Shown here piece after piece: positions 1-6,499 of a DNA stretch of 15,233 bases. The stretch is from Brumimicrobium sp965659845 (GTDB taxonomy: Bacteria > Bacteroidota > Bacteroidia > Flavobacteriales_D > Crocinitomicaceae). How positions within the stretch are numbered: the first letter of the stretch is position 1; every line of letters starts with the position of its first letter. Made by a program: the position numbers and the translations under genes. Location: NCBI GenBank assembly GCA_965659845.1, contig CBFHXS010000064.1, positions 1-15,233 of the forward strand. Direction: 5' to 3'. Under the pieces are notes generated by a model that did not search any database, was not told the origin of the DNA, and saw nothing but the letters and a program-made list of their open reading frames with translations.

Positions 1-39
1 TTACAAATCAGCTGCTCTAGCCAGCTGAGCTACATCGGC
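1..39 (-). tRNA. tRNA-Thr (anticodon TGT), 5' part only, cut by the window edge
   Basis: Read on the minus strand, this is the first half of a tRNA. It has a 7-nt 5' acceptor strand GCCGATG, then TA, a D arm with stem GCTC/GAGC around the loop AGCTGGCTA, one A, then anticodon strand GCTGA and loop TTTGTAA. The anticodon is therefore TGT, which reads Thr ACA codons. The 3' half lies off the left edge, so the T arm and CCA cannot be checked. In Bacteroidota a tRNA-Thr commonly lies between hpf and tuf, which matches the hpf neighbour here. Confidence 0.9.
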
Positions 40-101
40 ACTTATTGGTAATTACAACTTTTTAAAGAACTCCCTTACACGTTAAAACCCGTTCGGGGAT
101 G

Positions 102-132
102 CAAATGTATAAAAGAAATAATTTACAGCAAG
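102..132 (-). promoter_or_regulatory. Promoter of the tRNA-Thr transcript (Bacteroidota type)
   Basis: On the minus strand a TACATTTG box (109 to 102) fits the Bacteroidota -7 consensus TAnnTTTG exactly. CTTG, giving the TTG core of the -33 box, lies 19 nt further upstream (132 to 129). It comes after the hpf terminator and before the tRNA, so the tRNA run has its own promoter. The predicted start is near 95, just before a small C/G-rich inverted sequence (CCCGAACGGG). The assignment rests on motif and spacing only. Confidence 0.7.
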
Positions 133-152
133 TCTTTTTTTGATTTTTTTTC

Positions 153-183
153 AAAAAAATGAGCGGCTACTAAAAGGCCACTC
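153..183 (-). terminator. Intrinsic terminator after hpf
   Basis: On the minus strand GAGTGGC (183-177) pairs with GCCGCTC (167-161): 7 bp including one G-T, across a 9-nt loop. It is followed directly by ATTTTTTT. It lies about 40 nt after the hpf stop and ends the rpsU-xerC-hpf unit before the tRNA promoter. Confidence 0.85.
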
Positions 184-222
184 TTACAGTTATTTCATTA
201 TTAACACGTTAACATGATTTTG

Positions 223-519
223 TTATGCAACTAGTTTACCTTTATGCTTTGCTAGTTGACGCCTCACAGCTTCTAATGCATCTACAATAGCTTCCTCGAA
301 ACTATCACATTTCTTCTTCGCAAAAAGATCTTTTCCGGGCACCCCTAACTTTACTTCAGCTATCTTGTTTGCCTGGGCTGATTTTCGATCAACTTTTAGG
401 TAAATCTCCGAAAATACGATCTGACCATAAATTTGAGAGAGTTTTGTCACTCCATCATTAACGAAAGTCATTAACTTTTGGTCTGCCGTAAAACCTACTG
501 ATTGAATATCTACATCCAT
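223..519 (-). CDS. hpf: Ribosome hibernation promoting factor (short HPF/RaiA type)
   Basis: This 98-residue protein has the HPF/RaiA beta-alpha-beta fold pattern. It starts MDVDIQSVGFTAD and has a central strand pair (FSEIYLKVDR ... KIAEVKLGVPGKDLFAKK). A final helix (SFEEAIVDALEAVRRQLAKHKGK) is rich in basic residues expected to touch 16S rRNA in the decoding channel. The family silences 70S ribosomes in stationary phase. At this length it is the short form, without the dimerising C-terminal domain of long HPF. The ATG lies 4 nt after the xerC TAG stop, so the two genes are probably translated together. No Shine-Dalgarno sequence is seen, as is normal in this phylum. A strong terminator follows. 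Confidence 0.93.
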   Translation of the reverse strand: MDVDIQSVGFTADQKLMTFVNDGVTKLSQIYGQIVFSEIYLKVDRKSAQANKIAEVKLGVPGKDLFAKKKCDSFEEAIVDALEAVRRQLAKHKGKLVA

Positions 520-523
520 ATGA

Positions 524-1399
524 CTAATTTTTATGACCCCTGGGATGGGCCTGTTTATAAATCTTATTTAATTCATCAAACGAATTATGAGTGTAAATCT
601 GAGTAGCACTTAAATTCGCGTGCCCAAGAATCTCCTTCAACGTTTCTAATCCCGCTCCATTATTTAACATGTGAGTAGCAAAAGTATGTCTTAACACATG
701 GGGACTCTTCTTTTGAAGATTAGTGAGTATAGAAAGGTAATAATTTATCTTTCTATATACAAATTTCGGATATAGTTTATTCCCTTTGTTAGTTAGGAAA
801 ATATAAGGCTCTCCTGTCTCTGTATTGAAATCGCTTTCATAAAGTTCTATTAACTCCCTTTCAAGTTGAATAGTTATCGGGATAATGCGCTCTTTATTTC
901 TTTTACCTAAAACTTTGATAGCTTTATCTTCTATTGATGCCCTGCGAAGCTCAATAAGCTCTGAAAGACGTATTCCGGTTTGATAAAAGGTTTCTAACAT
1001 TAGGCGATCTCGATAGCCAGTCCACCCATCCGAAAACAGAGGTTCAATTTTATCCAGATCTAACTCTTCTTTCCTAACAAATTCAGGAAGTTTCCTACCT
1101 TGCTTAGGACCTTTGACCCTAAGCATTGGATTAACGGAAACCAAGTCTTCCTTTATTGCCCATTTAAAGAATGTCCTCAAAGCTGAAAGCTTTCGGTTGA
1201 CACTGCGGTTATTAGCACCTGCGTTAATTAAATCGACAATCCATGAACGAACGACCTGATGACTAATCTCATTAAGCTCAATTTCAGTCTCAACTAGAGC
1301 GAATTCAAGGAATTGACTAACATCTTTAAGATAAGCAATTAGTGTATGAGAGGATAATCTTCTCTCAATATTTAGATATGATTCAAACTTATTAAACAT
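524..1399 (-). CDS. xerC: Tyrosine recombinase XerC-like (chromosome dimer resolution)
   Basis: A 291-residue tyrosine recombinase of normal Xer length. Residues 1-85 form the SAM-like core-binding domain (including SSHTLIAYLKDVSQF). Residues from about 105 form the catalytic domain. All catalytic residues are present: R144 (TGIRLSEL), K166 (LGKRNKER), H234 and R237 (HVLRHTFATHM), H260 (LGHANL) and nucleophile Y269 (QIYTH). The family joins recombining strands at dif to resolve chromosome dimers. Its place between rpsU and hpf is the conserved Bacteroidota location, which favours a housekeeping Xer over a mobile-element integrase. The ATG directly abuts the T-run of the rpsU terminator, so almost no untranslated leader separates hairpin and start codon. 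It ends in TAG, 4 nt before hpf. Confidence 0.92.
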   Translation of the reverse strand: MFNKFESYLNIERRLSSHTLIAYLKDVSQFLEFALVETEIELNEISHQVVRSWIVDLINAGANNRSVNRKLSALRTFFKWAIKEDLVSVNPMLRVKGPKQGRKLPEFVRKEELDLDKIEPLFSDGWTGYRDRLMLETFYQTGIRLSELIELRRASIEDKAIKVLGKRNKERIIPITIQLERELIELYESDFNTETGEPYIFLTNKGNKLYPKFVYRKINYYLSILTNLQKKSPHVLRHTFATHMLNNGAGLETLKEILGHANLSATQIYTHNSFDELNKIYKQAHPRGHKN

Positions 1400-1427
1400 A
1401 AAAAAAGGAGCCTAATAGACTCCTTTT
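1400..1427 (-). terminator. Intrinsic terminator/attenuator between rpsU and xerC, touching the xerC ATG
   Basis: On the minus strand AAAAGGAG (1427-1420) pairs perfectly with CTCCTTTT (1410-1403) over a 9-nt loop. The T-run continues to 1400 and the next base is the A of the xerC ATG. It starts about 22 nt after the rpsU stop. It should let rpsU be made in excess of xerC and hpf. Since the U-run abuts ATG, a terminated transcript would end at the xerC start. Confidence 0.85.
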
Positions 1428-1449
1428 AACGTAAAAAAACGTGATATAT

Positions 1450-1641
1450 TTAAATCTCGTCAGATAATATTCTCTGTTTGTAGGACGCTTTAATTCGTTG
1501 CTGACGAATTTTAACAGAAGGCTTAATAAACTCTTTACGCTTACGTAATTCACGCATAACGCCTGTCTTTTCAAACTTCTTTTTATACTTCTTAAGCGCT
1601 CGCTCAATGTTCTCTCCTTCTTTAACTGGTACTACTAACAT
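1450..1641 (-). CDS. rpsU: Small ribosomal subunit protein bS21
   Basis: This 63-residue, strongly basic protein is typical of Bacteroidota bS21. It begins MLVVPVKEGENIERALKKYK and has the central KFEKTGVMRELRKRKEFIKPS motif and an Arg/Lys-rich tail. bS21 sits on the 30S platform. In Bacteroidota it helps cover the 3' end of 16S rRNA, which is why Shine-Dalgarno pairing is little used in the phylum. The roughly 31-nt leader predicted from the upstream promoter holds only AAGAAAG and no GGAGG-like core. An internal-terminator arrangement with xerC follows. Confidence 0.96.
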   Translation of the reverse strand: MLVVPVKEGENIERALKKYKKKFEKTGVMRELRKRKEFIKPSVKIRQQRIKASYKQRILSDEI

Positions 1642-1679
1642 ATCTTTATTTATTACTTTCTTAAATTCTAATCGGACCG

Positions 1680-1710
1680 CAAAGATAACAACAAAATTAT
1701 TATCAACAAA
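1680..1710 (-). promoter_or_regulatory. Promoter of the rpsU-xerC-hpf unit
   Basis: On the minus strand TTTG (1710-1707) and TATCTTTG (1687-1680) are separated by 19 nt, a full match to the Bacteroidota sigma-A consensus (TTTG at -33, TAnnTTTG at -7). The predicted start is near 1673, giving a leader of about 31 nt before the rpsU ATG. The -33 box lies only 2 nt beyond the stop codon of the upstream acyl-CoA dehydrogenase gene. Confidence 0.82.
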
Positions 1711-1712
1711 TG

Positions 1713-2852
1713 TTATTTTAAAATTTCTCTTGAAATAACAACCTTCTGGATTTCAGAAGTCCCTTCACCTATGGTCATCAGCTTCGCATCTCTTAGGAAT
1801 TTCTCCGCAGGATATTCCTTCGTATAGCCATAACCTCCCATTATCTGTACAGCTTCGTTCCCACATTCCACAGAAACCTCACTAGCAAAATATTTCGCGT
1901 AAGCACCTTCTTTCGTCATTGGCTTTTTATTGTTTTTTAAAGCCGCTGCATTGAAAGTTAACAATTCCGCAGCTTTGACTTTGGTAGCCATATCTGCCAA
2001 CTTGAAACTAATTCCCTGAAACTGAGCAATTGGTCTACCGAATTGCTCGCGCTCCTTGGCATATTTAACCGAAGCCTCGTAAGCACCTCTTGCGATACCA
2101 CAACTTAAAGCAGCAATAGATATTCTACCACCATCTAAAATCTGCATCGCTTGAACAAATCCTTTTCCGACTTCACCAATTACATTTTCATCTGGAACTC
2201 TAACATTATCAAAAATTAATTCAGCTGTTTCACTCGCTCGAACTCCAAGCTTATCGCTAATCTTCACTGCACTAAAACCTGGAGTTCCTTTCTCTACAAT
2301 AAAAGCTGTAATCCCTTTACTATCTAATAGCTCACCGGTTCTAACAAGCACAACTGCCACATCTCCGGACAAACCATGAGTTATCCAATTTTTAGCACCA
2401 TTGATCACCCACTCATTACCTTCTTTCACAGCAGTTGTCTTCATTCGCATGGCATCAGAACCAGTATTCGGCTCTGTAAGCCCCCAGGCACCGATGAATT
2501 CACCACTCGCGAGTTTAGGTAAATATTTCTTTTTTTGTTCTTCGGAACCGTGGTAGTAAATATGACCTGTACAAAGTGAGTTGTGTGCAGCCACTGACAA
2601 ACCAACACCCCCACATACTTTTCCTAATTCAATTAATGCTGTAACATACTCATCATAAGTAAAGCCACTACCTCCATATTCTTCAGGAATATAAATTCCT
2701 AAAAGACCGAGGTCACCCATTTTCTTCATTACATCAACTGGGAAGAACTCTTTTTCATCCCATTCAACTAGGTTTGGCTTAATTTCTTTAGCAGCAAAGT
2801 CACGTACCATCTGTTGAATCATTAACTGATTCTCATTTAACTCAAAATTCAT
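1713..2852 (-). CDS. Acyl-CoA dehydrogenase (short/medium-chain type)
   Basis: A 379-residue FAD enzyme with the usual ACAD layout: N-terminal helical domain (1-120), beta middle domain (about 121-220) and C-terminal helical bundle (about 225-379). Signature 1 is GLTEPNTGSDAM (124-135). Signature 2 is QIMGGYGYTKEYPAEKFLRD (336-355). The catalytic base matches E363 in IGEGTSEIQ, the position used by short- and medium-chain enzymes. Such enzymes oxidise acyl-CoA to trans-2-enoyl-CoA and pass electrons to ETF. Chain length cannot be set from sequence alone. Branched-chain substrates (isovaleryl/2-methylbutyryl) remain possible. It follows apt by 39 nt and could share its transcript. There is no clear terminator; the rpsU promoter begins right after its stop. 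Confidence 0.93.
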   Translation of the reverse strand: MNFELNENQLMIQQMVRDFAAKEIKPNLVEWDEKEFFPVDVMKKMGDLGLLGIYIPEEYGGSGFTYDEYVTALIELGKVCGGVGLSVAAHNSLCTGHIYYHGSEEQKKKYLPKLASGEFIGAWGLTEPNTGSDAMRMKTTAVKEGNEWVINGAKNWITHGLSGDVAVVLVRTGELLDSKGITAFIVEKGTPGFSAVKISDKLGVRASETAELIFDNVRVPDENVIGEVGKGFVQAMQILDGGRISIAALSCGIARGAYEASVKYAKEREQFGRPIAQFQGISFKLADMATKVKAAELLTFNAAALKNNKKPMTKEGAYAKYFASEVSVECGNEAVQIMGGYGYTKEYPAEKFLRDAKLMTIGEGTSEIQKVVISREILK

Positions 2853-2891
2853 GTTTCTCTATTTTTGAATATATCTAACCATTTGGATTGA

Positions 2892-3422
2892 TTAGTAAGT
2901 CGCTAATTTAATAATATTTTTAGTGAACCGCTCTAATTTATCTTGTCCATTTAAGAACGAAAGGTCAATCATAAAAGAGTATTGAGCTACTTGAGCTCCT
3001 AACATTTGTACTAACTCTCCAGCCGCAGAAGCTGTACCTCCCGTTGCCAGTAAATCATCATGAATAAGGACTTTATCACCCGGCTTGAATGCATCCTCAT
3101 GCACTTCAATAATCGCAGAGCCATATTCAAGTTCATACGCATGACTGACTTTTTTATAGGGCAACTTGCCTTCCTTCCTAAGCATTACAAAAGGTACTCC
3201 TAATTTCATTGCTATAGCCTGTCCAAATAAGAAGCCTCTGCTTTCAACCCCCACCACTTTATTCACTTCTGCCTCCTTAGCTGAATCAACGAATGCGTTT
3301 AAAACGTCATTTGACAATATCGAATCGCTAAGCACCGTACTTATATCCTTGAATACAATTCCCTCTTTTGGGAAATTGGGAATATCTCTAATTGTATCTT
3401 TAATTCTTTCTTCTAAATTCAT
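2892..3422 (-). CDS. apt: Adenine phosphoribosyltransferase
   Basis: This 176-residue type I PRTase makes AMP from adenine and PRPP (purine salvage, cytosol). The PRPP loop is VLIHDDLLATGGTA (118-131). The APT-specific start is IRDIPNFPKEGIVFKDI (11-27). GVESRGFLFG (58-67) and the flexible-loop segment LRKEGKLPYK (81-90) are also present. Length and motifs are complete. Its ATG shares one base with the stop of the upstream helix-hairpin-helix gene (TAATG), which is strong evidence for coupled translation. Confidence 0.96.
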   Translation of the reverse strand: MNLEERIKDTIRDIPNFPKEGIVFKDISTVLSDSILSNDVLNAFVDSAKEAEVNKVVGVESRGFLFGQAIAMKLGVPFVMLRKEGKLPYKKVSHAYELEYGSAIIEVHEDAFKPGDKVLIHDDLLATGGTASAAGELVQMLGAQVAQYSFMIDLSFLNGQDKLERFTKNIIKLATY

Positions 3423-4318
3423 TACTTTACATCTAAATAAGGACTGAGTATCTCCAGCTTTTCTGAATCAATATAAGGCGATTGTTTTAAATCATCCAGT
3501 GATTTGAACTCGCCATAGCGTTGTCTTATGAAAACTATTGAATTTGCTATATCCTTGTTTACTAAAGGATGGCTCAACAGGCGCTTGCCGGAAGCAGTGT
3601 TGACATTAATTTTTTCTATGATTCCCTCGTCAACAACTATAAACTGAGATAGCGTATCGAGTTTTCCTTCAGTCATCATGTACAATTCTTCTAGCTGTCG
3701 CAAAGAATGTATCCCTCCATATTTCTCCCTCAAACTAATTATTTCCTTAGCATAGTATTCCCCAATTCCGTTAATCCTCATTAAGTCTTCTTTCGAAGCC
3801 GAATTCACTTCTACAGTTCCTTTAAAAACCTCAATTTTCACTTCCTTTTCATTGTCAATCTTTTCAACCGAAGAGATTTCTTTAGTTTTTGAATCACTCG
3901 GCTTTCTAGGCAAATCAATTTTCGATTCCAACAGTCCGTATAATTCATCGTCTACAACATATAACTTCAAAAGATCTTCTTTATAATTGATTTCCCCTCC
4001 TTTTTCAAGATAATTCAAAATAGACTGCGATTGCTTTTCAGACAACCCAATATTCATCCACTCCTCTAAAGTGTAGTTATTTGGATCAAAACGATCATCT
4101 GGCAATTTATACTTCGCTTTATTATTTTGTTGACCTACCTCATCATCAACCATGTCGAAATTAGATATTTTAAAATCTAAGTCTGGTTCATGAAAATAAT
4201 TTACGTAAATACTAGGTGCAACTGAAATCACAATAAATAAAAATAAAAAAACGAGCGCACCTCTGCGCGCTCGTTTTGAAAATATTAACCAATCTGTATC
4301 CCAAGGTTTCTTAGACAC
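3422..4318 (-). CDS. Membrane-anchored triple helix-hairpin-helix protein (ComEA-like)
   Basis: A 298-residue protein. Residues 1-20 are basic (KRARRG at 15-20). One membrane helix follows at about 21-40. After an acidic linker come three helix-hairpin-helix units: about 78-136 (starting FDPNNYTLEEW), 168-230 (VEVNSASKEDLMRINGIGEYYAKEI) and 237-297 (INVNTASGKRLLSHPLVNKDIANSI). Units 2 and 3 match the ComEA-type pattern I-N-V/L-N-x-A; unit 1 is divergent. The positive-inside rule puts the N-terminus in the cytoplasm and the HhH units in the periplasm, as in ComEA, the DNA receptor for uptake. A DNA-binding role is inferred from the fold. No other uptake gene is seen here. The start 11 nt after the symporter stop is needed to include the membrane helix. 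Codons 15-24 contain a terminator-like hairpin. Confidence 0.85.
   Translation of the reverse strand: MSKKPWDTDWLIFSKRARRGALVFLFLFIVISVAPSIYVNYFHEPDLDFKISNFDMVDDEVGQQNNKAKYKLPDDRFDPNNYTLEEWMNIGLSEKQSQSILNYLEKGGEINYKEDLLKLYVVDDELYGLLESKIDLPRKPSDSKTKEISSVEKIDNEKEVKIEVFKGTVEVNSASKEDLMRINGIGEYYAKEIISLREKYGGIHSLRQLEELYMMTEGKLDTLSQFIVVDEGIIEKINVNTASGKRLLSHPLVNKDIANSIVFIRQRYGEFKSLDDLKQSPYIDSEKLEILSPYLDVK
4245..4277 (-). terminator. Strong intrinsic-terminator hairpin inside the 5' end of the HhH gene
   Basis: On the minus strand AAAACGAGCGC (4277-4267) pairs perfectly over 11 bp with GCGCTCGTTTT (4258-4248), across an 8-nt loop. The T-run is 7 nt long (4251-4245) and continues as ATTTTTATTTATT. It begins 41 nt into the HhH coding region and uses codons 15-24. 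It would stop transcripts arriving from the symporter gene or attenuate HhH-apt-acd. On the plus strand only four T follow the stem, so the minus strand is the sensible reading. Confidence 0.72.
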
Positions 4319-4329
4319 AGCTATCTGTT

Positions 4330-6411
4330 TTATTTAAATTTTTGAATCGCTCCAGACTTTATCCTTGCGAAATAATCTTTCATGTCATTTCTTACCTCCC
4401 CTGACATTATAAGAAGCCCAAGAATATTAGGGAAAGCCATACCTAGAATCATGAGGTCAGAGAAATCAATAACTGCTCCAAGACCTACAGAGGATCCAAT
4501 AACAACAAATAGCAAGAAAATCACTTTATAGGTAATACCCGCAGCTTTTGTTTCACCAAAAACGTAAGTCCAAGCCTTTAATCCATAATAAGACCATGAG
4601 ATCATTGTAGAGAATGCAAACAAAACAACTGCGAATGACAATACATATAATGACCAGTCTCCTAATGATGAAGAGAATGCCGCTGAGGTCAACGCGGCAC
4701 CTTCTAAACCTTCAGGATCCTCAGCATAACCTGTGAAAATTATAACTAATGCAGTCATTGTACAAACTACAACAGTATCAATAAATGGTTCTAATAAAGC
4801 AACAGTACCTTCACTAACTGGCTCTTTTGTTCTTGCCGCTGAGTGAGCTATTGCTGCTGAACCTACTCCCGCCTCATTAGAGAAAGCTGCGCGCTGGAAG
4901 CCCAATATTAAAACCCCAATGAAACCACCATAAATAGCTTCAGGACTAAACGCCCCCGAGAAAATAGTACTGAATCCATTTCCAAGATTATCATAATTGA
5001 ATGCGATAATAGTAATAGCTGAGAGGACATAAATAGCCACCATCGATGGAACAACTTTATCCGTTACTCTTGCTATACTCTTAATACCACCAATAATTAC
5101 AACTCCTACTAGTGCAGCCATAATTAATCCAAAAACAAATCCATATGATTGAAAACCTTCCCATCCAGGTATTCCTGCTAGCTGATTAAAGGCTTGATTC
5201 GCCTGGAACATATTCCCTCCTCCCAGAGAACCTCCAACACATAAGATAGCGAAAGTAATAGCGAGGACCTTTCCTAGCCCCTTGAAGAATGGACCTCTTT
5301 TAGCAAGACCTCTACTCAGATAATACATAGGTCCTCCAAATACCTCACCATCCTCTTTCTGGTGTCGATACTTAACACCTAGAGTACATTCAACAAATTT
5401 TGAAGCCATACCAATAAAACCGGCAAGTATCATCCAGAATGTAGCACCTGGTCCACCCATGCTGATTGCGATTGCAACACCAGCTATATTACCAAGACCT
5501 ACAGTCGCCGATAGAGCTGTAACGAGAGCCTGGAAGTGAGAAACCTCTCCCGATTCATCCGAAGGATCATCATACTTTCCACGAACAAGTTCAATAGCAT
5601 GTTTTGCACCTTTCAATTGAATGAAGCCCATTCTTAGCGTAAAGAAAATTGCACCTAAGACTAACCAAACTACAATTAATGGAATACCTTGGACTTTATT
5701 CGTTAAATTTTTGAAGTAGAAAGGTTGCGGATCACTATAATTAATAGTCCCTAATAATGTCTCTGATCTATTACCTCTTTTATTCTTAAAGTATACCTTA
5801 TCACCTGCTTTAATTTTATTACCGTTTAAAGAACCATAAACAAGATTACCATCACCCATTGCAAAGAGAGGAAACTCGTTCTCCCCGTCTCTTAATATCG
5901 CAATTACTTCTTGGTGCTTTACAGCTTCACCATCTTTCTTTAGCCACTCTTTTAATACATAATCGGTTTTATCACTATCTAGTGCAAATGGAGCTTTTAG
6001 TTTGAACTCACCTATTTTCACAGTATCTTCCCAAACCGGAGCAAATAAAATACTTTGCATGAAGTTCACAGCAGGCTTCATGGCATTATTAAAAATCTCA
6101 GGAATGCTTTCTATCTCAACAAAACCTTGTAAATGCACGGTATCATTATTGGCGTCAACTAAATCGACCGCAATTTTCTCTCCCTCTGACAATCCTTTTG
6201 CCACCCTGTTATATATCGATACATTTTGCTGATTCCAGATGTATCTGTAGGGTTTTTTACCTCCTCGTGGGATGACTTCAGCCACCACATCATCAATCGC
6301 TGAAAGTGAGTCGTCAATGATGAACTTAGCTGATAACGGCTCGTTCCGATTGTCTTGAGCAAATACGAATGAAGCAAAGAAAAGTGAAAAAACGAATAGT
6401 AATGATCTCAT
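4330..6411 (-). CDS. Sodium:alanine/amino-acid symporter (AGCS family) with secreted N-terminal SprB-like and lipoyl-like domains
   Basis: This 693-residue protein is about 200 residues longer than usual AGCS carriers. From about residue 240 it is a standard AGCS transporter: FTLRMGFIQLKGAKHA (257-272), SHFQALVTALSATVGLGNIA (291-310), signature PGATFWM (321-327) and RAAFSNEAGVGSAAIAHSAA (507-526). The family imports alanine, glycine or similar amino acids with Na+ across the inner membrane. The N-terminus has a signal peptide (1-18, FVFAQ end). Residues 40-101 resemble a SprB repeat (GGKKPYRYIW, then VDLVDAN). Residues 149-208 resemble a lipoyl/biotinyl sandwich hybrid (EWLKKDGEAVKHQEVIAIL ... 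GDGNLVYG ... IKAGDKV) without a modifiable lysine. It is the first gene before HhH-apt-acd. No promoter box was recognised in the 88 bp upstream. Confidence 0.9.
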   Translation of the reverse strand: MRSLLFVFSLFFASFVFAQDNRNEPLSAKFIIDDSLSAIDDVVAEVIPRGGKKPYRYIWNQQNVSIYNRVAKGLSEGEKIAVDLVDANNDTVHLQGFVEIESIPEIFNNAMKPAVNFMQSILFAPVWEDTVKIGEFKLKAPFALDSDKTDYVLKEWLKKDGEAVKHQEVIAILRDGENEFPLFAMGDGNLVYGSLNGNKIKAGDKVYFKNKRGNRSETLLGTINYSDPQPFYFKNLTNKVQGIPLIVVWLVLGAIFFTLRMGFIQLKGAKHAIELVRGKYDDPSDESGEVSHFQALVTALSATVGLGNIAGVAIAISMGGPGATFWMILAGFIGMASKFVECTLGVKYRHQKEDGEVFGGPMYYLSRGLAKRGPFFKGLGKVLAITFAILCVGGSLGGGNMFQANQAFNQLAGIPGWEGFQSYGFVFGLIMAALVGVVIIGGIKSIARVTDKVVPSMVAIYVLSAITIIAFNYDNLGNGFSTIFSGAFSPEAIYGGFIGVLILGFQRAAFSNEAGVGSAAIAHSAARTKEPVSEGTVALLEPFIDTVVVCTMTALVIIFTGYAEDPEGLEGAALTSAAFSSSLGDWSLYVLSFAVVLFAFSTMISWSYYGLKAWTYVFGETKAAGITYKVIFLLFVVIGSSVGLGAVIDFSDLMILGMAFPNILGLLIMSGEVRNDMKDYFARIKSGAIQKFK

Positions 6412-6499
6412 AGCTTATGTTTACGTTTAAGGTCTTTTTATAAGTTTGTTATTCAATATAGTAATCTGAAGATTTGCTAAAATATAAATATTTTTCGAG

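Noticed and set aside
91..100. CCCGTTCGGG inverted repeat at the predicted start of the tRNA transcript
   Set aside because: The stem is only 3-4 bp with a tiny loop and no T-run; too small to call.
149..160. Long A/T run as a second terminator for the tRNA side
   Set aside because: It is the U-run of the hpf hairpin on the minus strand; no stem serves the opposite strand.
77..212. ACACGTTAA occurring twice (77-85 and 204-212)
   Set aside because: A 9-nt repeat in AT-rich spacer with no related context; likely chance.
1392..1607. 71-codon open frame overlapping rpsU and the start of xerC
   Set aside because: Its codons are a shifted reading of rpsU and the terminator hairpin, with no family resemblance.
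3166..3447. Plus-strand open frame opposite apt
   Set aside because: Antisense shadow of a complete apt gene, with no promoter and no recognisable product.
4819..5963. Lipoylation or biotinylation of the symporter's sandwich-hybrid domain
   Set aside because: The hairpin position that should carry a lysine reads RDGENEF, so the residue for attachment is missing and the domain is exported.
6479..6494. AT-only palindrome AAAATATAAATATTTT between the RmlD-like gene and the symporter gene
   Set aside because: The loop is too short and there is no GC in the stem; expected by chance in AT-rich spacer DNA and not a credible terminator.
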